Source: Halorientalis sp. LT38
GTDB taxonomy: Archaea; Halobacteriota; Halobacteria; Halobacteriales; Haloarculaceae
NCBI RefSeq assembly: GCF_037031225.1
Contig: NZ_JAYEZN010000001.1
Location: forward strand, 2,666,001-2,730,000
DNA length: 64,000 bases
Direction: 5' to 3'
A program made the translations under genes and the position numbers. Of this stretch, positions 17,548 through 26,084 are shown in pieces. The notes below the pieces were generated by a model. The model did no database searches. It was not told where the DNA came from and saw only the letters and a list, made by a program, of their open reading frames with translations. The first letter of the stretch is position 1; each line of letters begins with the position of its first letter.

Positions 17548-18420
17548 TCACTCCGTGAGTGAGAGGCAGGCGAGCACGGCGAACATCGCTTCTTCGGTTC
17601 GCACGACCTCGCTGCCCTGGTTCGGAACCGCGTTCAGCCAGAGGTCGAACCGGGATCCATCCGGTTCCCGCAGAGCCGTCGATTCTCGCTCGGTCTCCTC
17701 GCCGCCCTCGTCGCCTCCCGGTGGGGAGACATCGAGTATCTCCGGCAGGCCGCGCTCGGGCGCTCCGAACGCGACCGTCATCCCTCGCGTGTCCGTTTCG
17801 GCGACGATGTCGCCGAGACGATCGACACTCAGCTGTTCGCCGTGCCGTGATGTGGCAAGGCGTATGCCGGCGTCGTCACGCGAGAGCTCCGTCGAGAGGT
17901 CCGACGCCTCGACGACGTATCCCGGCGGGGATGCGTCGGCGAACTTGGCGCGGACCGGCCGTCGCGAAGAGACCCTGATGGAAACGCGCTCCCCCTCCGA
18001 CAGGCCCCCGTCGGGCGCTGGAAGGGAGATCGGGTGTTGCAGTCCGCAATTGACCCGGACGCGTCCGTCAGATCCGACCTCGGTCACGATTCCCTGTCTT
18101 AACGACCCCGAATCGTCCGATCCGGAGCCGGTCCGTGGTGAAACGCGGAGCGGCGGCAAGACGCCCGCGTACTCCAGTTCGTCCCGCTTGCCCCACGCCT
18201 CCTTTCGGAGGTACGGCGGCGTCGCGGCGTACCGCAGCACGGTTTCGACGAACCCGTCACCGAACTGCCCCCTCGTCCCCCCGGGATCGGGGAAGACGAC
18301 CAGGCGGTCGACCCGGAACACCGTCGCCGCGCGGGCGACGTAACCGAGTTTGCGAGTTGCCTCGCGTTTGTCCTCGGCTTCCCGGGTCAGCGATGACGGC
18401 ACGAGCACGCTGACTGTCAT
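17548..18420 (-). CDS. SPOUT-class RNA methyltransferase (C9orf114/DUF171 type)
   Basis: A predicted RNA methyltransferase of 290 residues in the family annotated as putative RNA uridine-N3 methyltransferase. The SPOUT fold is split around an OB-like insert: N-terminal MTVSVLVPSSLT...LGYVARAATVFRVD, then PPYLRKEAWGK and the insert at about 95-165. The AdoMet-binding knot follows with VAFGAPERGLPEIL near 216-229 and WLNAVPNQGSEVVRTEEA at the C-terminus. The ATG at 18420 gives the family N-terminus. It leads the ribosomal operon directly before uL3, a common archaeal position, so its substrate is likely rRNA; the exact target is not shown by sequence. Confidence 0.88.
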   Translation of the reverse strand: MTVSVLVPSSLTREAEDKREATRKLGYVARAATVFRVDRLVVFPDPGGTRGQFGDGFVETVLRYAATPPYLRKEAWGKRDELEYAGVLPPLRVSPRTGSGSDDSGSLRQGIVTEVGSDGRVRVNCGLQHPISLPAPDGGLSEGERVSIRVSSRRPVRAKFADASPPGYVVEASDLSTELSRDDAGIRLATSRHGEQLSVDRLGDIVAETDTRGMTVAFGAPERGLPEILDVSPPGGDEGGEETERESTALREPDGSRFDLWLNAVPNQGSEVVRTEEAMFAVLACLSLTE

Positions 18421-18475
18421 GCCGTGACGCTTCCACGCCACGCCACTAGACTGTGCCGAATCTACTCTACTGCCA

Positions 18476-18487
18476 GCGTAAAAAGGG
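18476..18487 (-). promoter_or_regulatory. probable TATA box of the SPOUT-S10-spc operon
   Basis: On the minus strand the sequence ctttttacgc lies about 60 bases upstream of the methyltransferase ATG, in the only gap large enough to hold the promoter of the 14-kb operon. This would give a leader of about 30 bases. It is a spacing-based guess; no conserved regulatory hairpin was recognised. Confidence 0.4.
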
Positions 18488-18583
18488 ACCGTTTCGAATC
18501 GGCGGTGCGTCGCGTTCACACGGCCCGCTCGGCGGCCCCAGCGGGCCACAGAGCGACCCCTGGCCGCGACCCCAGCCGGCCAC

Positions 18584-19120
18584 TCAGCGATCCGACGCGT
18601 TCGACCCCAGCCACGCCCCCAGCGTCAGCCCGTAGATCGCGTGCCCGAGGTGGAAGATCCACCGCTCGTCCGGCTCCAGATCCAGCCCGAGCAACCGTTT
18701 CAGCACCACGCGAGTCCCGAACACCGACAGCAGGAGGCCGTAGCCCGTCGCCAGTGCCGTCCCGCGCCGCTCCTGTCGGACCTCCGGGCCCTCCGACTGC
18801 GGGGTGAACACCGCCCCGAACACCGCCCCAGCCCCCATCCCGTATAGCAGGTGCAGGACGAGCGCCTGAACCGGATATGCATCGGGTCCCTCGTCGCCGA
18901 CGTATTTCGCCCAGAACTGCGCGGTCGGCGGGAGCGAGTCGGTGATCGGGATCCGGAACGCGGTCATGACGACAGTGGCGACCGCGCCGCCCATCGCGCC
19001 GAGGCCGAACCCCCTGAGTCGGGACCGATGGTCCCCGGAACCGCCGGCCGGATCGACGTCGACGGTCAGCTCGTCTACGCTTCGAGGGGGTGCCGTCGCC
19101 GAAGTCGCGGAGTCACTCAC
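18584..19120 (-). CDS. small haloarchaeal membrane protein (DUF6789-like)
   Basis: A 178-residue protein with an acidic cytoplasmic N-terminus (about 35 residues) and four likely membrane segments: GLGAMGGAVATVVMTAF, ALVLHLLYGMGAGAVFGAVF, TALATGYGLLLSVFG and the C-terminal AIYGLTLGAWLG. It resembles a haloarchaeal family I associate with DUF6789, though the number is from memory. The start used is a GTG at 19120; shorter starts are possible. It sits alone between the ribosomal operon and a divergent sensory-rhodopsin-transducer homologue. Function unknown. Confidence 0.75.
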   Translation of the reverse strand: MSDSATSATAPPRSVDELTVDVDPAGGSGDHRSRLRGFGLGAMGGAVATVVMTAFRIPITDSLPPTAQFWAKYVGDEGPDAYPVQALVLHLLYGMGAGAVFGAVFTPQSEGPEVRQERRGTALATGYGLLLSVFGTRVVLKRLLGLDLEPDERWIFHLGHAIYGLTLGAWLGSNASDR

Positions 19121-19288
19121 CTGTACGACGTCGACGACGAGGGCGGTAGGCGTACCGACGGATCGGTTCCGGAGTGGTCACCGGTCACCGACGGAGTCCG
19201 CGCCAGCCCGACACGCGACCGGCAACCGCCAGGCAGGCAGATGCGACCCCAGACCGCCGTTTATGGGGGCTCGCGTGGTACGACGCCC

Positions 19289-19657
19289 GTGATCGGACGC
19301 ACCCGGTGGGCCATTCCGGAGGGGTACATTCCCGAGACCAGCACGGGCCCGGAGCCGGAGATGGAGAGTCACGAGACGATCTGTCTCCTGAACGCAGGTG
19401 ACGCGGACGCGCACGTGCAGGTGACGGTATACTTCGAGGACCGGGACCCAGCGGGGCCCTACGAACTGTCCGTTCCGGCCGAGCGGACGCGCCACGTCCA
19501 GTTCAACGACTTCGAGGACCCGGAAATTCCGCGGGGGACGGCCTTCGCGAGCGTGATCGAGTCGGACCGGCGGGTGGTCTGTCAGCACACGCGCCTGGAC
19601 TCCCGGCAGGCGGAGAACGCGCTGCTGTCGACGGTGGCGTTCCCGGGCGATTCGTGA
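19289..19657 (+). CDS. sensory rhodopsin transducer-like protein (ASRT family, PF07100)
   Basis: A 122-residue soluble beta-sandwich protein of the family founded by the Anabaena sensory rhodopsin transducer. The signature is clear: RTRWAIPEGYIP, then EMESHETICLLNAGD near residue 30, VYFEDRDPAGPY near 50, RTRHVQFNDF near 71 and HTRLDSRQAENALLSTVAF at the C-terminus. The GTG at 19289 is favoured because it begins at the family N-terminus and a TATA-like tttatggg (19260-19267) lies about 22-29 bases upstream, as for a leaderless transcript. An in-frame ATG at 19241 is the alternative. No rhodopsin gene is in the window. Family members in organisms without such rhodopsins may bind sugars or other ligands; the function here is open. 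Confidence 0.85.
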   Translation: MIGRTRWAIPEGYIPETSTGPEPEMESHETICLLNAGDADAHVQVTVYFEDRDPAGPYELSVPAERTRHVQFNDFEDPEIPRGTAFASVIESDRRVVCQHTRLDSRQAENALLSTVAFPGDS

Positions 19658-19702
19658 GCGACGGTGGGACGCTGTACCGCGATTTTCGCCCCGATCCGGA
19701 AG

Positions 19703-19712
19703 CCTTATATCC
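19703..19712 (+). promoter_or_regulatory. TATA box of tRNA-Gly
   Basis: The sequence ccttatatcc lies 25-34 bases before the first base of tRNA-Gly, the expected distance for an archaeal TATA box. It is one of the clearest AT-rich patches in this neighbourhood. Confidence 0.65.
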
Positions 19713-19736
19713 ATATCGGCGGATTGTAGGAATGTA

Positions 19737-19809
19737 GCGCGCTGGTGGTGTAGTGGTATCACAGGACCCTGCCACGGTCCTAACCCGAGTTCAAATCTCG
19801 GCCAGCGCA
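19737..19809 (+). tRNA. tRNA-Gly (GCC)
   Basis: A 73-base cloverleaf. Acceptor GCGCTGG (19737-19743) pairs with CCAGCGC (19802-19808), with discriminator A at 19809. The anticodon stem GGACC/GGTCC encloses CTGCCAC with anticodon GCC. The T arm CCGAG/CTCGG carries the loop TTCAAAT. No CCA is encoded and there is no intron. Copies of its last 21-25 bases recur downstream. Confidence 0.96.
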
Positions 19810-20275
19810 TTTCTGTCGAGCGCAAACCCGTGAGCGACCGCGTCGCGGTCGCTCACACCGCGCGAGACGAAACCGCCCCGCAGATTTGAGCAGGGAACGA
19901 GAGGTGAGCGAGCGATGCGAGGCGCGAAGCGCCTCGGGGGACGAGCGGCGAAGCCGCGAGTCACCGAGCGAACGGGAGTGACTGAGTTCAAATCTCGGCC
20001 AGCGCATTCCTGCGGCGAACCATACCGACGAGCGACGCGTAGCGTCGCGAGTCGTCCGTGAGCCGCAGGTCTGCCACCGAGATTTGAGCAGACGAGTCGC
20101 AGCCCCGGAACGGCCGAGCGATGGGAGGTCGAACGGAGTGAGACCTCAAGGCGAGCGGGGAACGGAGTGACCCGTGAGCAGAGCGAGGCCGCACGCCCGG
20201 AACGTCTCGACGAGTTCGAATCTCGGCCAGCGAAGCGGTTCGCAGGAAAATCGGCCGCCGATTCCGCCGGCGGCC
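19810..20275. repeat. array of tRNA-Gly 3'-end copies with palindromes
   Basis: No credible gene is present in this 466-base gap. The 25 bases at 19787-19811 (end of the tRNA plus two bases) recur exactly at 19984-20008. A third copy of 21 bases with one mismatch is at 20212-20232. The spacings are 197 and 228 bases. Each interval also holds the motif agatttgagcag (19882-19893, 20080-20091; 198 apart). Its first bases are an inverted copy of the tRNA T loop; at 20077-20087 the inverted match is 11 bases. GC-rich hairpins such as ggcgcgaagcgcc at 19921-19933 fill the rest. This appears to be two related units bounded by tRNA-derived ends. Confidence 0.85.
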
Positions 20276-23200
20276 CTACGGTCGCCGACGCGTCGCGACA
20301 GTCACCAGTAGCGCGATGGCGACCAGTACTGCCGCGAACCCGAATCCGGTCCCCTCCCCGTCTGTGGTCGCGTCTTCTGACGCGGTTCCGTCGGGGGCCG
20401 GCGTCAGGTCCGCCGCCGGGCCCGGTTCGGTGATGGGCGTCACCGTCCCGGTCGGTTCCCTCGGCGTCTCGGACTCGTTCTGTTCCGTCGGTGTCTCGGT
20501 CTCGTTCTGCTGGTCGCCGGCCGGTCGACCGACGGCCGCGAACCGCGAGAGCGTGCTATCGGCCGCGAATTCGACGCGATCGGTGCCGGCGCGTTCGACG
20601 CGCGTCTCCAGCGGTTCCCACTCGCCGGACTCGGGGGCGTAGTGGAGCAGTTCCACGTCCTCGGACGCGACGTCGGCGTCGTCGAGGGCGCTGCGCGCCA
20701 GGCCGAACCGGACGGTCGCCGACGCGTCGTCGGCCGCTTCGGGGTGGATCTCGAAGACCGCGAGGATCGGGCCCTCGGGGCTCGGGTCGCCGTCGGGCAC
20801 CGCCGCCCGATGGGCCACGCTCACGACCCCGGACTGTTCGCCGTGGAATTCGACGCCGTCGACGGTCCCGTTGGTGAAGGTCGCGGTGTCGTTCTCGATC
20901 GGCGCGTCCGCGACCGACTCGACGCCGTCGACGACGGAGAGACGGTCCAGATCAGCCTCGCCGACCCGGAGGTCGCGGACGCCCGGTTCGGTGGCGTTGT
21001 ACCGGAACTGCAGCGTCGTCTCCTCGTCGGCGTCGAGTTCGCCGGTCCGATTCGCACCCGTCACCTCGCCGTCGACGACCAGCCCGAGGTCGAACTCGCC
21101 GGTCGCGTCGCCGGTGTTCCGGACGGTTGCATCGATCGCCACCTGGTCGCCGACCGCGACCAGCCGCGACGCGACGGTCCCCTCGACCGCGAAAGCGGGG
21201 TCGTCCGGGCCGGTCCAGTAGCCGCCGCCTCCGGCGGACCCGCTCCCGGAGCCGCCGCCAGCGCCACCGGAGCCGCCGTTTCCGCTGGAACCGCTATTCC
21301 CGTTGGAGCCGTCGTTTCCGTTGTCGGGATCCTCACGCTTCTCGTCGCCGGAGCCGCGGCGGGTGACGGTGAGCTTCCGGGTCGTCTCGTGACCCAGCGC
21401 GTCCCGGGCGGTCAGGACGAGGTCGTACCGACCCGGTCGAAGCGGCGCGCCGGTGTCGTTCGTTCCGTTCCACTCGAACGAGACTCGATCGTCGAACGCC
21501 GCCGAGACGTCACGCTCGAAGACCGTCTCCGTGGTCCCGTTGCGACTGATCGAGAGGGTCGCGTCGCCCGGGGTCTCGTCGTCGAGGTCGACCGTGATCG
21601 TCGTGGGCGCGTCGGGGCCCACGGGTCGCGGGTCGCGCGAGGAGTCGAACCGCTCGATCACCGGCGGCGAGTCGTCTGTCTCGTTCACCCGGATCGTCAG
21701 GTTCCGGGCCGAGTCCACGTCGAGCGAGCGGGCGTAGAAGCGCCCGTCGTAGCGGCTCTCGTTCGGCACGAGCACCGCGATGCTGACGTTGCCGGTCACC
21801 TCCACTCCCGGCGTGTCCGACGCCCCCGGGACGAACCGGCCGTCGGCGGTCGTCGCGTTCGGGAACACGATGGCCGCGCGGGCGCCGGTCTCCGCGGTGT
21901 GCTGCACTCGCAGCGATGCGTTCTCCACGGGGGGGCCGCTCTCGGTCACGACGGTCACGTTGACCGGATGCGCGTCGGGGAGCCGCTCGGTTCCCAGGTC
22001 CACGTCACCGGTCGGGGTGAGCCGTGCGAGTCCGAACAGGTCCGGTGAGCCGTCCCGGGGGAACGCCTCCGCGTCTGTGGGTGCCGTTCCGTTGCGCTGC
22101 GGGAAGGTCGCGGGATGGGCCTGGTAGTACGAGAGTTCCTTCGGGAGGCCGGTTTCCGTCGTGAGGTCGAACCGGCCCGCGCCGTCGGTCACGACCTCGC
22201 CGTCGAGGCCGATGAGCCGGCAGACCGTGCCGTTCCAGTCCTCGACGACGACCGGGCCGAATCCGCGCGTCGCGTCGGCGACGGTCACGGTGTCTGCGAC
22301 CGCGGGGTCACCATCCGCCTCGCGAACGGTTCCGGTCACGTTCACCGCCGCGACAGTCGTCTTGGCCTCCGCCGACGGGGTCTGGGTTTCCCGGTTGCCG
22401 GCGGTGTCGACGGCGGTACACATGAACCGGTAGTCCTCGCCGAGTTCGCCCCGGAACGAGGTGGTCTCGTTTTCGAGTCCCGCGGCGGCCGTCTCCCAGG
22501 TCTCCCCGCCGTCCGAAGAGACGAACAGCGAGACGTAGTCGATTTCGCCGGTCGGGTCCGCCCCGGTCCACGAGAGCGTGACGGTCCGCGGACTGCGGGC
22601 CGGCAGCGGCGACACCTGACAGCTCGGGGCCGTCCGATCGACGATATTGAGCGTGTCGTCGGTCGTCAGACTGCTCACCTCGTCGAACTCGATGGTTGCG
22701 TCGTTCTCGATCCGCGTGCCGTCGGCGACGCCGTCCGCCGAGTCGGACGAGAACAGGACCGACCCCGTCTCGTTGGGCGCGAGGTCGACGTTCTGCATGT
22801 GCCACTCGACGGTCCGGCCGTCGAGGGACGCCGTGTGGCGTTCGACGACCGTCTCCGTGCGCGTGACGGTCTCGTTACCGAGCGTGACGTTGCGGGTCCG
22901 GGTCCGACTCCGGTTCAACAGCGTCGCGGGGTCGCTGGCGTTCAGCGACACGCGCGTCCGGTCGGCGGTGAACACCTCGACAGACGAGAGGTTCAGCGCG
23001 TCGGGGAGCCGGTCGGTGATCGTGACGTTCGTCGCCGTCCCGTTCCCGACGTTCTCGAAGTGGACGACGTAGGGCAGCGTGGTGTTCGGCGTGATGTATC
23101 GATCTGTCCCCACGATCTTCTCGTTGGGGTCGGTCGCCGCGTCGACCTGGTTCTCGTCGGGCGCACACGGTGGCGTGAGGTGCTCGTCGCCGCGGAGGTT

Positions 23201-25651
23201 CTCGGTCTGTTTCAGGTCCTTGCACTTCTGGTACCGGGCCTTGCAGGCGCCTTTGACGGCGTCCTTGCAACTCTGGACGGAGTCGAGTCCGTGGGAAGCG
23301 ATACACTCGGAGATGCTGCCCGTCAGGCAGTCCTGCACCTTCGAGGCCTGCGCGAGCGCACCGACTTCGTCGTCGCACTTCTGTGCCCCGACCCGTCGAC
23401 AGCGCCTGTAGCGCGTATCACAGGGTGTGCCGTCGCTGGCACAGGCCTCCCCCGTCACCGTCATGCCGTCCGGGAGTCCGTCGTCGAGGCGCGCCTGGTA
23501 GGTGAGCAGGTGGCTCTCACCCGGTTGCAGGTCCGAGAGGTTCCACCGGATCGTGGTCCGCGTGAGGTCGTCGTCGAAGCCTGCCGCCGTCCCGTTGTAC
23601 GTCGTGGTGGTGTTCAGCGAGTCTGGCTCGGGGTTCGACTCGGCGAAGGTGAACCACGGCTCCAGGTACTCCTCGATCGAGAGGTTCGTGGCGACGGTGT
23701 CGCCCGTGTTGGTGAGCCTGATGAGATACAGTTGCTTGCGTCCGGGAACCGCGCGACCGCCTTCCTTCTCGATCTCCAGGTCGGCCTGGGGGATCGTCGC
23801 CGAGACGCGTTTCGTGAGCGTCCTGTTCGCCGTCGCGTTGTCGGCGTCAGTCACCCGGACGGTGAACGTGTAGGTACCGACCTCGCCGGCGGTCCCGTTG
23901 ACGACCCCGTCGTCGTGGAGTTCGAGACCGGCCGGCAGCGATCCGTTCACGACCGCGAAGGAATCGACCGCCGCCGAACTCCGCACGTCGATCCGGGACG
24001 AGGTATCAGCGCCCAGTTTCGAGTGAGGCAGAGTGTCAGTCGTGATGCTCGGGCCCTCGGTCCGGAAGGGCACGGTCGGCGGGGTTTCGAGCCACGGGTC
24101 GAAGCGGACGTTCGCGACCCCCGTCGAGCCGTTCTCCGAGACGACGTCCCCGGTCCCGTTCGCGACCGCGCCCGTCTCCGGATCGGTCAGGTTCCCGTTC
24201 CCCGGACTCGCTGGCCCGCTCGGGTGACCCCACCAGTTGTTCGTGGCGCTGACCGCCCCGTCGTCGTCCTGGCGGTAGATGACGCCCCGGTCACCGTTCC
24301 CGGTGATGATGTTGTGCTCCAGATTCAGGGTCTCGACCGCGTCCCACAGGAAGTGGGCACCCCACTGACTGTTGTTGACGAACCCGTTGCGTTCGACGGT
24401 CCCCGACGCGGTGTCGGTCTTGACGCTGATCCCTCGCTTGTTCCTGGTGAAGAGGTTTCCCGTGGCCCGGAGTTCGGGCACGTCCCCCTGGAGCAGCAGG
24501 CCGTTTCCGGTGCTGTTCGCGACGCGGTTTTCCACCAGCGAGACGTTGCGCGCCGAGTTGACGACGATTCCGTCGCTGTCGCTGCGGCGGACCGTGTTGT
24601 TCCGGGCGACGCCGAACGACGCGTCGCCGTTGATACTGGGGCGGAAGTTGATTCCGTGGCTCCCGCTGTCGACGACTCTGTTGTCCTCCACCACCGTGTG
24701 TGGTACGCGCGGATAGATGCCGACCCGGTAGCTGTCCGCGACCGTGTTGTCACGGATCGTGTTGTTGCCGCTGCCCCAGCTGTGGAGGAGGATGCCGTGA
24801 TTGTTCGAGCGGACGGTGTTGTTCGCGATCAGCCCGCCCTCGGAGCCGCCGAGTTTCATCCCGTTACCGTTGTTGTAGCTGACGTTGTTGTCCCTGATCG
24901 TCAGCCCCGCCAGCGGCCCGTTCGACTGGATCGCGCTACCGCCACGGGCGTTGTGGGCGTTCCCGACGATGGTGTTGTTCCGGATCGCGTTGTCGTCACC
25001 GTCGTTCACCATCACGCCCTGATAGCCGTTGTTCACGACCGCCGTTCTCGTGACCGTCGCGTTCGCTACGTCGAACAGTTCGATCCCCCGGCCGGGGAAG
25101 CCGGTGACCCGTGTCTCGACCACCGTCGCGTTCGAGCCGTCGTTGATCTGCAACCCGTTCCCGGACCGCGTTCCGCCGACGTTGAACCCGTCCCGGAGGA
25201 CCGAATCGACGACGGTCGCGTTTTCGACCGCGTTGAAGACGACCGGCTGCGACCAGTTGGCGACCCGGACGTTTCGTAGCGTCACGTTCGAGAGTTTGCC
25301 GGGGCGCGAGTCGGGGTAGGTCGGGGACCCCTGCACGGCGATGGGGTGTCCGTGGGCACCGCCGTCGACCGACCCGTTCAGCCAGTGCCCGTTCCCGTGG
25401 ACGATCACGTCGCTCGCGTTGACGAAGAGACACTCCTCGGTCGCGTCGGCCGTGATGTTCCCACCGAGTTCGTACAGCCCCGACTCGTTGAGCTGTCTGC
25501 AGTCGGTGACCGTCTCGCCGCCCGAGTTGCCGGCCGACGACGACGCCTCGATTCCAGCGGACGCGCCTGCGGCGACGCCGACCGAGAGGAAGACCGTCAT
25601 CGCGACGACCCCGAGAACGAGGATCGACCGTCCGGATCCGTGCCGGCTCAT
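20276..25651 (-). CDS. giant secreted surface protein: NosD-type beta-helix, DUF11-like repeats, PGF-CTERM-like tail
   Basis: A 1791-residue cell-surface protein. In order: a signal peptide (residues 1-32, ending AAGASA); a right-handed parallel beta-helix with NosD-like NNTI/DNTV rungs at about 110-480; an Ig-like segment near 545-610; and a DUF11-like segment at 620-735. Next come a ten-cysteine insert at 737-829, a second DUF11-like segment at 840-1010, and further Ig/FlgD-like domains to about 1480. A Gly/Ser linker, a PGF-pre-PGF-type domain and a Thr/Pro-rich stalk follow. The C-terminus is TGFGFAAVLVAIALLVTVATRRR, with TGFGF in place of the usual PGFG, suggesting archaeosortase processing. 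The many NxT/S sites imply N-glycosylation. It stands alone; the ligand (sugar or cell-wall polymer) is unknown. Confidence 0.88.
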   Translation of the reverse strand: MSRHGSGRSILVLGVVAMTVFLSVGVAAGASAGIEASSSAGNSGGETVTDCRQLNESGLYELGGNITADATEECLFVNASDVIVHGNGHWLNGSVDGGAHGHPIAVQGSPTYPDSRPGKLSNVTLRNVRVANWSQPVVFNAVENATVVDSVLRDGFNVGGTRSGNGLQINDGSNATVVETRVTGFPGRGIELFDVANATVTRTAVVNNGYQGVMVNDGDDNAIRNNTIVGNAHNARGGSAIQSNGPLAGLTIRDNNVSYNNGNGMKLGGSEGGLIANNTVRSNNHGILLHSWGSGNNTIRDNTVADSYRVGIYPRVPHTVVEDNRVVDSGSHGINFRPSINGDASFGVARNNTVRRSDSDGIVVNSARNVSLVENRVANSTGNGLLLQGDVPELRATGNLFTRNKRGISVKTDTASGTVERNGFVNNSQWGAHFLWDAVETLNLEHNIITGNGDRGVIYRQDDDGAVSATNNWWGHPSGPASPGNGNLTDPETGAVANGTGDVVSENGSTGVANVRFDPWLETPPTVPFRTEGPSITTDTLPHSKLGADTSSRIDVRSSAAVDSFAVVNGSLPAGLELHDDGVVNGTAGEVGTYTFTVRVTDADNATANRTLTKRVSATIPQADLEIEKEGGRAVPGRKQLYLIRLTNTGDTVATNLSIEEYLEPWFTFAESNPEPDSLNTTTTYNGTAAGFDDDLTRTTIRWNLSDLQPGESHLLTYQARLDDGLPDGMTVTGEACASDGTPCDTRYRRCRRVGAQKCDDEVGALAQASKVQDCLTGSISECIASHGLDSVQSCKDAVKGACKARYQKCKDLKQTENLRGDEHLTPPCAPDENQVDAATDPNEKIVGTDRYITPNTTLPYVVHFENVGNGTATNVTITDRLPDALNLSSVEVFTADRTRVSLNASDPATLLNRSRTRTRNVTLGNETVTRTETVVERHTASLDGRTVEWHMQNVDLAPNETGSVLFSSDSADGVADGTRIENDATIEFDEVSSLTTDDTLNIVDRTAPSCQVSPLPARSPRTVTLSWTGADPTGEIDYVSLFVSSDGGETWETAAAGLENETTSFRGELGEDYRFMCTAVDTAGNRETQTPSAEAKTTVAAVNVTGTVREADGDPAVADTVTVADATRGFGPVVVEDWNGTVCRLIGLDGEVVTDGAGRFDLTTETGLPKELSYYQAHPATFPQRNGTAPTDAEAFPRDGSPDLFGLARLTPTGDVDLGTERLPDAHPVNVTVVTESGPPVENASLRVQHTAETGARAAIVFPNATTADGRFVPGASDTPGVEVTGNVSIAVLVPNESRYDGRFYARSLDVDSARNLTIRVNETDDSPPVIERFDSSRDPRPVGPDAPTTITVDLDDETPGDATLSISRNGTTETVFERDVSAAFDDRVSFEWNGTNDTGAPLRPGRYDLVLTARDALGHETTRKLTVTRRGSGDEKREDPDNGNDGSNGNSGSSGNGGSGGAGGGSGSGSAGGGGYWTGPDDPAFAVEGTVASRLVAVGDQVAIDATVRNTGDATGEFDLGLVVDGEVTGANRTGELDADEETTLQFRYNATEPGVRDLRVGEADLDRLSVVDGVESVADAPIENDTATFTNGTVDGVEFHGEQSGVVSVAHRAAVPDGDPSPEGPILAVFEIHPEAADDASATVRFGLARSALDDADVASEDVELLHYAPESGEWEPLETRVERAGTDRVEFAADSTLSRFAAVGRPAGDQQNETETPTEQNESETPREPTGTVTPITEPGPAADLTPAPDGTASEDATTDGEGTGFGFAAVLVAIALLVTVATRRRP

Positions 25652-26084
25652 CGGCCCGCCGCCCTCCCTTCGTGTCGGAACCGCGATGTACCGACGAGGG
25701 GAGCGCGCCCCCCGTTCGAATCGACGTTCACTGGCGTTCGCGGCGTCATGACGTCCCCCATCCGCATTTCATGTTTGCTCTGATAGCTGTAATTAAAACG
25801 TAAATAATCTTTGAATAATCACTCTCGCGGTGGAAGAAGAGCGGGGCGCGTCGGCGGCGGTCCACAGGTCCGACCGTCGACACCCGCCACGGACTGCGGA
25901 ACCCGCCGCAGAAGGACTGCTGTCGCTCACCAGACAGCTGACGGTCACGGCCCGGGCACGGCCGGACACGACGAGGGACTGACCGACGCGGGTCGCGGAC
26001 GTCGGCAGGCGGTTCTATTGGCAGACCGCCGGGGCGGAAGAACGGATCACCCGAGCCGGACGCGGCCAGTCCCGCTCCGGGGCC
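25652..26084. other. 433-base intergenic region with AT-rich promoter patch
   Basis: No supported gene. The stretch 25775-25822 is strikingly AT-rich (it includes attaaaacgtaaataatc). It lies 120-170 bases upstream of the giant surface protein on the minus strand and most likely holds its promoter and a long leader. The rest looks like degenerate GC-rich spacer; I see no hairpin or repeat of note. Confidence 0.5.

Noticed and set aside
19810-20275. An integrated virus or plasmid at tRNA-Gly
   Set aside because: Although tRNA-end copies look like attachment sites, the intervals are only about 200 bases and contain no integrase or other gene.
23165-23443. Frameshift as the cause of the cysteine-rich stretch
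   Set aside because: The flanking DUF11-like segments are in the same frame, and the other frames across this stretch do not give a more family-like protein.
22115-25279. A 1054-codon open frame on the plus strand opposite the giant surface protein
   Set aside because: It is an antisense frame kept open by GC-rich codon use of the real gene; its protein is low-complexity Arg/Val/Asp with no domain, while the minus strand has signal, beta-helix and PGF-CTERM-like tail.
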